Shown here one piece after another: positions 11,973 to 24,749 of a DNA stretch of 64,000 bases. The stretch comes from Mallotus nudiflorus. Lineage: Eukaryota; Streptophyta; Magnoliopsida; Malpighiales; Euphorbiaceae. The DNA is taken from the NCBI GenBank assembly GCA_947683625.1, contig CANTUR010000240.1, forward strand, positions 1,490,501 through 1,554,500. Direction: 5' to 3'. The position numbers were made by a program, and so were the translations under genes. The notes below the pieces were generated by a model. It made no database searches. It was not told where the DNA came from and worked only from the letters and a program-made list of their open reading frames with translations. How positions within the stretch are numbered: position 1 is the stretch's first letter; each line of letters begins with the position of its first letter.

Positions 11973-13966
11973 TGTCATACCTCAAATTTGACTATTCCTA
12001 AAAAGGTCCAATGATGAAACAAACCTCTGAGATGACTAGAGTCTACTCGTTTGTAACACCTCTGAAGTGTGCAATCTTAGAAAGTCTAACCAACCCCACC
12101 AATGTTTAAAAGAGATCACCAAGCCATTAAGTTATGCTCCGACCTTACAAAATATGAATTATTGGAATAATGAGAAACTTATTTCGAGAATTCCTTCCTC
12201 AGAACACTCAGCTTATTAGGTCGGTGTTCATTTTGTTAGACAAGGACCTAACTTTATGAAAAAATGGAAATCAATTTTGGCAAAATGAACTTTGGAAACA
12301 TGTCGAGAGGGCTCCAAAAGTGGTCCCAAAATGGTCCAACATAACCTAAGAATTAATGCATGTCGCTTAAAAGTACGTGTAAAGCCATAAACACCCTTAG
12401 GTGTCATGCAATAAAATCAAAGCCAAAGTAGACAAAAATTACTTAGGAAACATATTTGGAAGGCTCAAAAACCTTAAGAAGTGGTCTCAGAGTAGTCCAA
12501 AACAACCCAAGGATTAGCATGTATCGCTCAAAAAGTGCGTGTAAACACCCTTAAGTGTCACGTGCAAAAATTGAAACTGAATTTGATAAAACAAACTTCA
12601 AACGTCCAGAAGACCCAAAAACCATAGGAACTAACCTTGAAAAAGCCTATGTAAGCCCTAAATGGAGTGCGTAACGTGGGAAAGTATGCATAACCATGCG
12701 CCAAGCGCACAATCACATGCACTTCATGTGGCCACGTACTCTGTCCTAGGGATACGCATAGGACCACGCCTATAGCCCCCTATTCCATATATTTTTCACT
12801 TTAAATGGACACCTCCACACCCTATTTTGAGGGGGGAGCATATGGAATCATGCATACACTAAAAAATACGTCTGATCGAAAGCATTGAAAACCTCTTTCC
12901 ATATAGTTTTTGCTCTCCCACTGCAATTTTTCTTAGGTGATTAGATATCTTTTCCACTAAACCAAGCCTCATCTTTGTCAAAGCACGTTTTAAAGATATA
13001 TAAACTAGCATCATTATGTTGTCATTTTGAATCTCTCAATGAGGAAATCTTGATAATCCATTAAAGCTAAAGCTTCAAAACCCACACAAGATTAGTCGAG
13101 TCTGAGGACCACACAATCATTTAAGCACATTTATTTTATTGCATTGCATTTTATTTTATTATCACCAACATTTAAGGATAGTGTTATGCTTGTTTGATGA
13201 GACTGGCAATTTTGCATGCTATATAAATAATATATGCTTTATTATGCTCATTTGCATCCTCTAGTTCTGAAATATGAAACCACATCATAAATATCAATAA
13301 TTTGAAAAGTTCATATCTTGGAATATAATCATCATGTTTCTGGTCCAGTGATGACATCATACATTCCCTATATTATCTTTATCATCATTGTATAAATGAT
13401 CACTGTGAATATACATGATCATCTACATTTTTCTTACTCTTTCAAGTGATCGACTGTCCCTTTCTTAGTGTGATTGAGCAAGCTATATGAATGGTTACAT
13501 TTGCCTTACAAATCCATTATATCTAAATTAGATTTACTTTTTCACAATCTTTTTGTCCTTTTATATGTATTTTATTGGGAAAGTGATGTAATAATAATAT
13601 CGTCAACTATTTATTGAATTGTGTGAATGCTATACAAACTGTCATTACCAAAATTAAGTTATTACGATAGCTATACATTGAACATCATATAATGAGAAAT
13701 AGTAAAAAAATATAAGCGATCCCCTGAACTTGAAAATCTTTGTTGGGGGTAATACTCACTAAGTGACCTAATGTTATCCCTTTCTTTTCCTAATTTTTTA
13801 AAAATCAAGTGGCAACTCCACAAAATAAAAAAAGCATCTTATTCCCCCCAAGACCAATCATTTGTCCTTATTCAATAAAGTTGTCATATCCCTCGAAAAC
13901 AAAAAGACCCTTATGGAACCATTTTGCCTCAAAACCAAAAACAGGAGATGCAAAAAAGGTCACTCA
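11973..13966 (+). repeat. 5' LTR of element A1
   Basis: It starts TGTCATACCTCAAATTTGAC and ends ...GGTCACTCA, three bases before the primer site. Boundaries were set by comparison with the inverted copies at 22752-24564 and 27001-28126, which show the same sequence in reverse complement. A short open frame inside (13809-13994) has no counterpart function and is not called as a gene. The 5 bp to the left are GGTTA. Confidence 0.8.
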
Positions 13967-13968
13967 TA

Positions 13969-13986
13969 GTGGCAACTCCACTGGAG
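13969..13986 (+). other. Primer binding site, element A1
   Basis: TGGCAACTCCACTGGAGA sits 3 bp after the LTR end. It differs slightly from the TGGCGACTCCACT site of element C. The TGG start matches the complement of a tRNA CCA end; Ogre-type elements are known to use tRNA-Arg with this type of site. Confidence 0.7.
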
Positions 13987-15307
13987 ACTTTTAAGTAAGA
14001 GATATTAACTCAAAAATGGCTATTTCTCATTATGCAATGCTTAATCGTGTAGAGCCCCTCACCACTACATTTGCATTACACATCACACGTGCACTATTGG
14101 TCATTAAAAACCTCCATAATACTAAATGACATTGCAACCATGATTCCACTCAAATCATGGGGTAATGATGATATGGTATTATCACATTGAGTCTTTACTT
14201 ATGCATTACTGGACTCATCTAACTAGAGTCTATAACCCAAGTCCTAAAGGGGGGCAACCGAGTTATTAAAAGAATGATAGACTCACTGACCGGAGTCCAT
14301 AAATCTAGTTATATAGGGGCATTCTTGCTAAAGGAACCCTTGGCCTACTATAGCTCAACTCATATAGATAAACTAGTAGTAACATCCACTAGGATTCCAC
14401 CAAGTTATGTATACTATCCTTGTCTTAATGCTATTCATCTGACCTGATATTCATAAAATGACATCACTCTCCCAGTGTCTATCATCATGTGACATTATAA
14501 TGTTAGTTTTCATATAATATTCATGCTCAGAACCATATGATTCTGATCTAATTTAAATGAGCCCGAAGCATGGGGAATGATAAAAATCATGTACCTCATA
14601 TTGAATACTCAATGAAAACTAACAAATAACGACATCCCTATAATGACGGAACCTGTGAGACTTTGTCCATTTATCCTTATCAGATCAAATGAATGGGTTA
14701 GGAATGCAACTAGATTATGGACCTTTATGTTGGCAAAATCAAACTATAAACTATTGAACGATACTTTTATGACTCTCGGTAAATATATTAAATATTAATA
14801 TATGGGCAAGAACTCAAGCTCCTTTTGATTGACCATGGTCCTATGCATATAAGTGCATATAAGCTATAGACTTCATTTGAAGCCTGACAATTGACCTTTA
14901 CATCAACATCATATGGTCACCTCAAGCACATTTTAGAATCGTTCCTCAGTTTACCCTTTGGTTCTGATCAACATAAATCAAAATAGCTTAGTTATGATAG
15001 CGGAACCATAGTCTCCCAATGACTAAAGGTTCAAAACCTACTTATTAAAGGGACTGAATAACCTCGTGGAGCAATAAGGTTGAAAGTGAGAGCTTGCTTA
15101 TGATTGGATTATTCACTGTGCAGGAAAAACTGACCAGCTTTAATCATGCATACATAACATATATATAAATAGGAATGAACTAACCATTATTTCTTATAGG
15201 AATAATCATTTTCATCATAGGATTTTGCATCTAGTCCACGCATACGTGCTTACCTTTTTCTTTTATAGGCACACATCATGCATCATTCATTCAGCTAACC
15301 TTAATAA
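13987..15307 (+). other. Element A1 untranslated leader
   Basis: A long leader without an open frame, as is usual in Tat/Ogre elements. It contains the motif ACCCAAGTCCTAAAGGGGGG (near 14237), also present in the leaders of A2, B and C. Near its end are degenerate units built on 'actaacca...ttcttatagg...catcatagga' (about 15175-15300), which expand further in A2. Confidence 0.6.
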
Positions 15308-17350
15308 ATGTACAAAAATCCTATACCTAATACGAGTGATAGAGAATATACTTCCTATCAGCAATTTGAAGACAGGCTAAAAGAGGGGATCCAAAAGGTG
15401 CTCGCTAATAGTGCCATAACTAAAATCCTCCAAGCCCAAATCAAAGCCAAAAGTGCTCGGGATGGGAATAACACACCACTAAATGAAGCTTCTTCATTTA
15501 TTCACCCAAGGGTAAATAAGGCAAAGGGAATTCCTTGCACTATAGTTGAAGCTGATGATGACGATGACTACTACTAAGATCTTAAAAATGCATAAAAACC
15601 TATAAAATTATTGATATGACCAAGCCTAAATTGACAAGGGAGGTCAAATTATTAGCTAACAGAATGGCTTAATTAGAATTCTCCTTTAAGGAAAGAGGGA
15701 CATATGGCTCTAAAAGCTTTACTAACTTGGCACTACTAAAAAAATTAGCCAGTTCTAGATGATTTTAAACTACCAAGCTTTCCTAAGTTCGATGGAATAG
15801 GTGACCCAAGGGTCCATCTAAAGCAATATACTACCTTCATGAATGCTATAAAGCTTACAAAATCTCATATTATTTGATTCTTCTTTACATCATTAGAGGA
15901 AGGACCGAATGCATGGTTCTTTAACCTTGAAGATGAATTCAAAAGTGAATGGCCACTGCTAACTCAAAAGTTTATTAAGCAGTATGAATATAACACTCAT
16001 CTAGACATCACTCAAAGAGATCTTAAGGCTATAAAGTAGAAACCCAATGAAGCTTTCTTTAATTATGTCATTAGATGGTGGAAAAACACAGTCAAAATGA
16101 GAAACTATCCTCTGAAAGATGAACAAATAGAGCTGATAATAAAAGGGGCACTACTACACTTCAAAAAATAGATGATCTTTGCTCATTATCCTAACTTTAA
16201 AGCTCTCCATCAAGCAGGGATTAGAATTAAGGACAAGGAACCTTAGCAAACTAGGAAGAGGCAACACCTAACCAAACATCCAAGACACTTTCACTTGAGC
16301 CACAGAAATAAATATGATCCAATCCGACACCTAAAGTTCACCATCTATCAATGCCATCATATCATAAAAAAAGTTCTCAAACTTCAATCTCCCACTATCC
16401 AAAATATTCTAGGGACACCAACAAAAGAACCTCTAATAACCTCAAAAACCTAGGTCTCTTCTAAACCCACTACCCCCTCAGATTAACCAAAACTTATTTT
16501 GCCACTTTCACCAGATTCTCGATCATACCAATGATACATGCATAACCCTTAAGAATGGAATCTAATATCTCATTGACTCTACAAAAATTGATAACCTAAA
16601 AAAATAACCCAGCGTCAAGACTAATCCTCTCCCAAACTATGAAAATATGCCTATACTAACCATTATAATGATTTCTTCCAATCTACCATTAAACCTTGTT
16701 AAACAATCAATCAGAGATGTCCAAAATACCCAATATAAGCCCTCAAAAGACAAACTCTTGAGTCTCATTCTTAAACCCCATGACTCTAATGAAGATGAGC
16801 AATGCCCTTCTACCTTTGAATATATTCCAATAAATGATAAAGTGATTGATTGCCCTTACTTATAAAATGTAGACATAAATGAAAATTCTAGTAGTGACTA
16901 TAAAGTATGGGATTTACTAGGCCAACCATTTGGAAAGTTTAACTATAAAGTTAAGTACATAGCACCCCATACTATCCACACACACTTAAAAGACATAGTA
17001 CCCTCAGGATTAAGAGAAGAATTTGATAATGAAGATGAGGTGGTTAGTATGGTTTAGCTTCAGAGCCTACAAGTCATAGGGATCAATATGGTATGACTCT
17101 GATGATCTTAAAATTATTGTCTGAGACTAGAACAATAATGCAAAAGTAGATAAGTAAGCAGTTGAGAAAGCCCTCACTAGTTGTTAATCATATAACTCAT
17201 AACGGGTGAGTATATCAACCACTTGAGAAAGAAAAGGATCCCTTTAAAGGAAAAGAAGTAACAAGTGATCAAGCTCTAATAAAAAAGGAAGACATTGTCC
17301 TTAAACAACTTAAAAAGATTTAGGCACAAGCTAGTATCTAAGACCTACTC
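15308..17350 (+). pseudogene. gag: Element A1 gag and gag-protease linker
   Basis: The start is placed at 15308, where an ATG opens an 89-codon frame whose coil region (YQQFEDRLKEGIQKVL) is followed by an acidic end. After stops the gag core is readable at 15770-16180: LPSFPKFDGIGDPRVHLKQY, EEGPNAWFFNLE, FIKQYEYNTHLD, RWWKNTVKMRNYPL. A degraded zinc-knuckle-like CHH sits near 16350. The linker (16647-17050) keeps a LLGQPFGKFNYKVKY segment conserved in B and C. Gag would form the particle; this copy is dead. Confidence 0.7.
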
Positions 17351-19478
17351 ATGACCTTTAAGAAACATAGGGATCCCCTTATCAGAGCACTCGATGAGGC
17401 AAAAATTGCCACTAATGCCTTGCCTTGGGAGATGATAGAATCTCTAATGAAACCTCCCTATAATGCAATCACCTTTTCAAATAAAGATTTACCCTTCAAG
17501 GAAAGGGTCCATAACCATCCTTTCTTTATACAAGTACTTGTCAGATCTAAGAAGACTCTATGTGTTATGGTGGATGAAAGATCTGCCATTAATGTTTACC
17601 CCTTAAGGTTACTACATAAGTTTAGGGTGAATGTTAAAAACATAAAAGAATCCAATATGGTCATACAAGCCTATGATGATTCAAAGAAACCAGTCATTGG
17701 TACTTTTAAAGCAGTACTCATAGTGGGGGATATCGAATCAGTAATAGAATTTACCATCTTTGACATCCCTCCAACTTTTTCACTGCAAATAGGATGACCT
17801 AGGTGTTAGTGATATGCATTAGATCAACCATTTGTGATTATGTATTGACTTTCTTATTTTATTTATAAAGAGGTATTTCATTATCATTTGATTTTATGAT
17901 AATTATATGAATGGTTAATTCTTACGAAGGCCATCAAGTATGTGACTTGATAGTAAAAGCCTTAGATTAAAATAAAAGTTCTATTATAATTATCCCTAGC
18001 CATTTATTCATTATATAAATATTAAAGTATTAAGGATAGTATGATTTTGATTGATGGTTATGTTTTACTAATCATGAATATGAGATATTAAGTCAACTCA
18101 TAGGTATATGATGAGAGATCATGTATTGGATTGACCCACTATGAGAATATTGCATAGATTATTGTCATAAGTATTTCTCATCATAGTAATTTTATTTTGG
18201 TCCTTTGTCCTTGAAATCATAATGGATTTCTACATATCTATTTTATGTTTTGACACATTCTAACATTGTCTTTAACCGAATGATTAAATTGGATGTTATT
18301 GGATATAAAATTAGTTATGTGAGGAATGTGAGTGATTAAGAAGGAATTTATCCCTCATTAATATAAGAAAGATATCTATGGGCCCCTTAATGAGATAGGC
18401 TGAAGGAAAATGTATGGTCATGCTGAAATGAATTGATAAAGAGTTATAATTTTCAGTCTACTTGGAATCAAGTCATAATATTAAACTATATAAGGATGAC
18501 ATTTTATGCCTTATGTTCAATTAAGATATCATATGATAAAAGGATGATAAAATTCAATATAATTAGGTTATGTCAGATTATTGACTTCACATGACTTGGG
18601 TAGTTATAATGTCTTGCTAGAGGCCACTTATGACTTGTAGACCTAAATAGAGATTTAGGCCCACTGCCAATGTTATGTGAACCTATAGGGTCACACACTT
18701 AAAACAAGCCCAAAATGATTATGGGTTTAATAAGCCCAAAATAAACTCTATGGAAATAAATATTTAAAGTGTTTTATTTATTTATTTATTTATTTAAGAT
18801 AAATGTTATTTTAAATAAAAAAAATAAGATATTATTTCTTATTTGTTTTTAAAACAAAATTAAAATAAAATAAATGGGAAATTACCAAAAGGTCATTGGT
18901 CGGTGAAACCCTAATTTGGATTTTATAAATATGTTATATTCTCTAGGGTTTAACTTACTTTTTTCCTACCCCCAAAGCGGTTTTCTCTCTTCTTATAAAA
19001 CAAACAAAAATTTTTTCTTTTGTTATTGATTTATGAGACAATCAAGAAAGTTGCTAGCACACACTCCAATTCATTTTTGTGAAGGGCTGTTTGTGTGGAT
19101 ACCTATATAGAGGACGCATCCTTTTGGAGATGTCTAGATCTGAACAACTAAAGCAAAAAGCTCAAGGTAAGGTGTCACCGATGTGAACCTCCTCTTATCC
19201 TTCTAGAAAATCTTGCCTATTCTATGTATTGGTGAGATTCTTGAAACCCTAGATTTAATCAAGTAGTCAAATTACATGGATCTAGGTTTGGGAACGTGAT
19301 AAATTTTTATTTTTTCCACTGTGTTTGTATCATGAAACCCAACACTAGGTTCCACCCACTAGGAGGTATACCCTTCACTATACGTCAGAAGATTAAGTGC
19401 CCTCTGAACGGAAAGGTTATTACCATCCCTGCTAAAACAAATAACATTATTGCCTATCTGAATATTGTCCTACTATGA
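17351..19478 (+). pseudogene. PR: Element A1 protease, split by a solo LTR
   Basis: The left part (17351-17797) holds the flap and active-site region: LCVMVDERSAINVYPLRLL, with DERS where C and B have DDGS, then MVIQAYDDSKKPVIGTFKA and FTIFDIPPTFSLQIG. The frame then has a stop and the residues PR, after which the 1541-bp solo LTR intervenes. Coding resumes at 19350 with FHPLGGIPFTIRQKIKCPLNG. Removing the insertion and one TSD copy makes the two parts join in frame (the pair GRPWYHTFGG in B), so the insertion came after A1 arrived. Confidence 0.8.
17804..19344. mobile_element. Solo LTR, 1541 bp, with TSD CTAGG
   Basis: It begins TGTTAGTGATATGCATTAG, ends ATGAAACCCAACA, and is flanked by CTAGG at 17799-17803 and 19345-19349. 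TG...CA ends plus a perfect 5-bp duplication define an LTR left after recombination between the two LTRs of a full insertion. Sequence is unlike the A, B or C LTRs, so it comes from another family; copia or gypsy cannot be decided without internal sequence. The perfect TSD suggests an insertion younger than A1. Confidence 0.95.
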
Positions 19479-19529
19479 TTTTAGGTTTTTATAATTAGTG
19501 ACGACAATGTCAATCCCAATGTTGTTACT

Positions 19530-20344
19530 ATGATAAAGAAGATGCAATATCTACTTGGAATAGGATTAGGAAGAAGGAATATTGGGGTCATAGAATTCCT
19601 TAACTTCCAAGGACAGACCAATAGATATGGTCTAGGGTATGATCTTAAAGAGGACACTAGGACTAAAAAGTCAATCTCTTTTATGGCTGAAAGCTCAACT
19701 GAAGTCTACCAAGGACAATCTGAGAAGTGGGTAAGAAAAGGAATCAAGAAATCAAGGTTCGAGATCTTTAATGACACCCTTAAAGGAAAGCACTCACTAG
19801 ACACGATCATTGAGACTGACATCAATATTCTGATGAAAAATCTAGAGCTAGAATATAGGAGTAAGACTATTAATTATGCTCAAGCTAATGTCATCCTCTT
19901 ATGAAGCACCGATGATATCTTGTTTAAAGACATTGTTGATGATAATCTATGTACTTTTTCTTTGTTTCAAACTAATAATGTATTAAACTCTAAAGTTAAT
20001 GCAATGAAGTTAGATTTTGATTACTTATTTGATGTCTTTCCAAATGGTAGTGTGCATTTCATTGATCAAAACATTAGCATATTTGACATTCATTCCATAT
20101 GCACTGAATCATCTAACAATGGCATGGAATCTAAACCACTCATTCTCAATATTTTGAAAGATGTTATCCTTGAAGAGAGGAGAGAAATTGAACAAATATT
20201 AATAAAATATTCAAAAGTATTTACCTTGATGTATGATGATATGCGTAGTATTTTCAAAGACATTGCTAAACACTTTATCCTTACCAAAGATGGGTGCAAA
20301 CCGATAAAGCAGAAACTGAGAAACTCAGACCATAATGGGCCCAA
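19530..20344 (+). pseudogene. Element A1 protease-RT linker with G-patch-like stretch
   Basis: Two open pieces (19530-19904 and 19920-20348) separated by one stop. The start, MIKKMQYLLGIGLGRRN-GV, matches the G-patch-like stretch (in C: YRPGxGLGKNKQGI) that Ogre-type elements carry after protease. The second piece contains NISIFDIHSI and an EERREIEQILIKY segment leading to the N-terminus of RT (HFILTKDGCKPIKQKLR). The role in the polyprotein is unknown; G-patches usually bind RNA or helicases. Confidence 0.65.
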
Positions 20345-21016
20345 CTAGTGAAAGAAGACATTAAAAAGTAGATCAAGGAAAAATTCCTAAAGGTAGTAGA
20401 CTATCTAAAATGGTTAGCAAATGTGGTGCTAGTACCAAAAAAAGATGAAAAGGTTAGAATCTGTGTCGACTACAGACATGAACAAGGCCTGCCTAAAAAA
20501 AGATTTCCCATTACCTCACATAAATATACTGGTTGATAGCACTACCACTACGTAATGTACTCATTTATGGATGGATTCTCTAGGTACAATCAGATCCTAA
20601 TGGCCACTACTGACAAAGCAAAGATAGCTTTCATAATAGAATGGGGTACCTATTGCTATGGAGTAATGCCTTTCGAACTAAAGAATATGAGAGTGACTTA
20701 CTAAAGAATGGCAACCACAATATTCCATGACATAATACATAAAGAAGTAGAGGCATATGTCAATGACATGATGGTCAAGTCAAAAACTAGGGAAAAACAC
20801 CAGTCAAACATTGAAAAATTCCTTAAAAGAGTTAAAAAGTATAGTTTCAAGCTTAATATGAAGAAATGCATATTTGAGATTACTTCAAGAAAGATACTAG
20901 GCTATATTATCAGTCAGAATGGGATTGAAATGGATCTAAACAAAGAAAAAGTGGTTAGAGAGATGCTAGTGCGAAGAATAGAGAAAGAAATTAAAGGGTT
21001 TCTAGCAAAACTATAA
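20345..21016 (+). pseudogene. RT: Element A1 reverse transcriptase
   Basis: Blocks in order are VLVPKKDEKVRICVDYR, MYSFMDGFS-YNQ, AFIIEWGTYCYGVMPFELKN, and the active site YVND at 20756-20767, followed by KLNMKKCIFEITSRKILGYI. The first catalytic Asp is Asn, as in element B, while C keeps YIDD. Stops and one frameshift near 20480 and 20700 confirm a pseudogene. Confidence 0.85.
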
Positions 21017-22140
21017 TTCATCAGCAGATTCATCGCCAAATTAATAGCAATGTGTGAACCAATCTACAAGCTACTAAAAAAGATTAGCTAGTTGAATGGA
21101 AAGAACAGTGTTAGCTAGCATTTGACAAGATCATGAACTACTTAGCAAATCCACTAGTTCTAAGACCACATAAACCAGGGAGACCTTTAACCTTATATTT
21201 GGCCATTAAAGGAAATGAAATTAGTGCAATGTTAGCCTAAAGCAAGAAATGAAAGCAGAACAAAAAATCTACTACTTAAGCAAGAAGATGTTGCCATATG
21301 AGGAGACGTATAGCCAAGTTGAACAAATATGCTTGGTAATGGTATGGGTAATAATGAAACTCAAACATTACTTTTAGTCCTATAGAATTCAAGCTATATT
21401 TAAAATAGACCTAATGAAGTACCTCTACGAAGCTCCCTCTCTAGTGGGAAAACTTGCCAAGTTGCTTGTACTGCTAATAAAATTTAATATGCAGTATCTA
21501 ACTAAAAAGGCAATGAAAGGAAGAGTAGTGACTAAATTCCTAACTCTTAACCCCATTTCAATGTTAGAAGAAATCCAACTACACTTCCCATTTAAGCTTA
21601 GTTTAGCCATCAAAATCCAAGGATGGCACATGTACTTTAATGGAGTGGTCAATCAGTTCAGTGTAGGAGTCAATGTCATATTACAATCCCCATAAGGTGA
21701 AGCAGTACTAATTGCCAAAAAGCTCAAATTTAGAGTTATAAAAAATGAAGTAGAATATAAGGCATGTGCACTCAAAATATAAGCAATAATATCCTTAGAT
21801 GTTATAGAAGTTGAAATCTTCAAATATTCCATGCTAGTAATCAACCATGCTACAGAAGAGTGGGATTTGAAAGAGCAACACTTAAGGCCTTATGTGGACC
21901 ACTTAAGGCTACATACCGTGTCCTTCAAAGAATGCATATTCATTCATCTCCCTAGGAATCATAATCAGATGCCAGATGCATGTACTTCCCTAGCATCAAT
22001 GTGGGAAGGAGAATCCAAAATGCCCATGAAGCCTTTAATCCTACTTAGATCAGGACAACCTTGTCATAAGAACTGCAGAATAGTGAAGATAGAAATAACT
22101 AGAAAACCTTAGTTTTATGACATCTAGAGATATCTAAAGG
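21017..22140 (+). pseudogene. RH: Element A1 RNase H and second RNase H
   Basis: The first RNase H is read with stops at 21170-21400 (KPGRPLTLYLAI, KMLPYEETYSQVEQICL). After a tether (DLMKYLYEAPSLVGKLAKLL) the second RNase H begins at about 21625 (GWHMYFNGVVN, where Asn replaces the catalytic Asp of FDGAVN in C), with VEYKACALK and IFKYSMLVINHA. It ends in LPRNHNQMPDACTSLASMW, the tether to integrase shared with B and C. Confidence 0.75.
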
Positions 22141-22746
22141 AATGAGTCTATCCTGATTAAGCAAATGAAAGAGATAAAGCAGTCATTCGATAATTAGCAT
22201 CAAAATTCACATCGCACCAGGGTATGTTATATAGAATAACCTCAGACGATTTACAACTCTAATGTTTAAATGAAACTTAGGCTACAAGAGTAATAAAAGA
22301 AGTACATAAGGGCATTCATAGTTCACACATGAATGGAGCAATCCTAGCTAAGAAACTAATCATATAAGGGTTTTTTTGGATAATGATGATGGAAGACTAT
22401 ATCAAATTTGTAAATAAATACCACAAGTGTTAGATCCATGGGAATTTCAGCCACCTTCCCCTAACATAATTATAGTACATTTCCTCTCTATGGCCCTTCT
22501 CAGTATGAGGACTATACATAATTGGGGAAATCCACCTGACATCCTCAAATGGATATAGGTTCATCTTAGTGGCAGTGGATTACTTCATAAAGTAGGTTGA
22601 AGAAGAATCATTCGCAAGGATAGGAGCTATGTAAGTGGACAAATTCATTAAAAGAAATATTTTTTGTCAATATGGGATCCCCTATCACATCATCTCTAAC
22701 AATGGTGTCCAATTCCAAGGGGAAGTCAGAGAGCTACTAAGGTGAA
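22141..22746 (+). pseudogene. INT: Element A1 integrase, truncated by A2
   Basis: The N-terminal zinc-binding region is seen at 22300-22440 (HKGIHSSHMNGAILAKKL, then degraded cysteines). The core follows (VAVDYFIK-VEEESFARI; IISNNGVQFQGEVRELL, with Asn in place of the second catalytic Asp). The frame stops about 15 bp before element A2 begins at 22752. The third catalytic residue and C-terminus are absent from the window. Confidence 0.75.
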
Positions 22747-22751
22747 CATTA

Positions 22752-24564
22752 TGCGTGACCTCAAATTTCTTTCTTTTGGTTCTTTGCTACTTTATTAGAT
22801 AGTGTATGCTTTTCATTTCTAAGGGATATGGCAACTTTATCGAATAAGGATAAACGATTGGTCTTGAGGGGATGAGATGCTTTTGATTTTGTGGAGTCAC
22901 CGCCCAATTTTTAGAAATTCAGGAAAAGAAAGGAACAACATCAAGTCACTCAACGACTATTTTCCCTAGTAATTTTTGGGTTTAAGGGATCACGTTTACT
23001 TTTTTATTATTTCTCATTAAATGATATTCAATGTATAGCTACCACAATACCCTAGTTTCGATAATGACATTTTATATAGTATTCACATAGTACATCAAAT
23101 AGTATATGTCAATAAAGCTGAAAAATTTATTACATCACTTTCTTGATAAAAATACATATAAAAAAGGAAAGATTGTAGAAAGATAAATCTAATATGATTA
23201 ATCTACAAGAATAACATGACCATTTACACAACTTAAATGATAGGATGATCATGCTTGTAGTGATTTTTTATGCTTTGATGATCTATAATGATAATATAAA
23301 GGATGTGTAAGGTCATCATTAGATCAGGACATGAACTTTTCACATTATTGACATTTATGATGTGATTTCATGGTTTTAAAAATAGAGGATGTAGAATGAT
23401 GATGTGAAATGAGCATAAGAAAGCATATATTATTCACATAGCATGCAAGATTACCAGTCTCTTCACGTAAGCACAATAGTATTCCCAAATGTTGGTGACA
23501 GTAAAATAAAATGCAATGTAATAAAATAAACATGAGAAAATGATTGTATGGTCCTCATACTCAACTAAGCTTGTATGATCTTGAAAGCTTTAACTTTGAG
23601 AGATTATTAAGCTTTCCTTGTCGAGAGTGTGTGTGTTTCTACTTGTTTCTCCCTCCAAAATAAGGTGTATAGTGGTCTATGTATAGGAAAAAATGTGTAG
23701 AATAGGGTGGTATAGGTATGGTCATGTGCATATAAGGGGATTTTTATATGTGGCCATGCACAGTGTGAGTGTGGTCATGCATTTAGAGCGTGGAGTGTGT
23801 GTGTTTCTACTTGCTTCCCCCTCCAAAATAAGGGGTAGAGGGGTCCATTTATAGGAAAAAAATGCATACAATAAGGTGGTATAGGTGTGGTCATATATGT
23901 ATAAAGGGATTTTTGTATGTGGCCATGAATAGTGTGAGTGTGGCCATGCATAGTATGAGTGTGGTCATGCACTAAGTGCGTGGCCACGTGTGCATGTGTG
24001 CATTTTCACTCACACTTTGATGCTCTACACGCTCTTCTCGATTTTCATGTGCTATTTTGGGGTTGGTTTATAGGGTTTTGGGCCTTCCATATGCATTTTT
24101 GGAGTCCATTTCCCAAATTCATCCTCAATTTTATCACATGACACCTAAGGTTGTTTATGCACACTTCTGAGCAATATGCACCGATACCTAAACTGTGTTG
24201 GACAATTCTGAGACCACTTTTGGGGGTTTAGGAGCCTTTCAGATGTGTTTTTGAAGTCTGTTTTATCAAAATTGATTTCCATTTTTTCATAAAGCCGAGT
24301 CCTAGTATAATAAAATGCATACCAATCTAATAAATTGAGTATTCTAAAAGGAGTTTTCTTAAAATAAACATCTTATTGTTCTAATAATTTGTATTTCATA
24401 AGGTCAAAGCACAATTTAATGGCTCATTACATACTGGTGGGGTCGATTAGGTGTTTTAAGGCTGCACACTTTAGAGGTGTTACGAATAAGCAGACTCTAG
24501 TCATCTTAGGGATTTTTTTCATCATTAGACCTTTTTGGGGACAATTAAATTTTGAGTTATGAAA
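22752..24564 (-). repeat. 3' LTR of element A2
   Basis: On the minus strand it runs from TTTCATAACTCAAAATTTAA (aligning with TGTCATACCTCAAATTTGAC of A1) to ...GAGGTCACGCA. It is a reverse-complement copy of 11973-13966. Around 23590-23990 it contains an internal near-duplication: the block 'ttctacttg-ttccccctcc' with 'ataggaaaaaatg' and 'ggtcat' occurs twice about 180 bp apart. Confidence 0.8.
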
Positions 24565-24576
24565 GTTGCCCCCTAC
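24565..24576 (-). other. Polypurine tract, element A2
   Basis: On the minus strand GTAGGGGGCAAC lies directly before the 3' LTR, the place of plus-strand priming. It resembles the AAAGGGGGGCAAC tract of element C. Confidence 0.6.
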
Positions 24577-24749
24577 TTCATGTGTGTTGCATAACAACAT
24601 AGCACTAGTGTTAATACACATGAAGCAAAATACAAAGATGTAAAAAACATTTTCTAAGTAGAGAAGCACTTACCTGAGTGCTATGTTATTGTGATTTGAT
24701 TATGTGACTTGGCCATTATGCTGAATGTAGTTTGGTACATATGCAATTT

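Larger units (their letters stand above)
11973..22751 (+). mobile_element. Element A1: Tat/Ogre-type LTR retrotransposon, 3' truncated by A2
   Basis: A 5' LTR (11973-13966), a tRNA primer site, a long leader, then gag, protease, RT, RNase H, second RNase H and integrase all lie on the + strand with many stops. The integrase is cut at about 22746, where element A2 starts in opposite orientation. No A1 3' LTR is seen in the window. The protease is split by a solo LTR. The TSD cannot be verified because the right end is missing. Confidence 0.85.

Noticed and set aside
13809..13994. 61-codon + strand frame spanning the A1 LTR end and primer site
   Set aside because: It runs across a non-coding boundary, and its inverted copies in A2 are not open.
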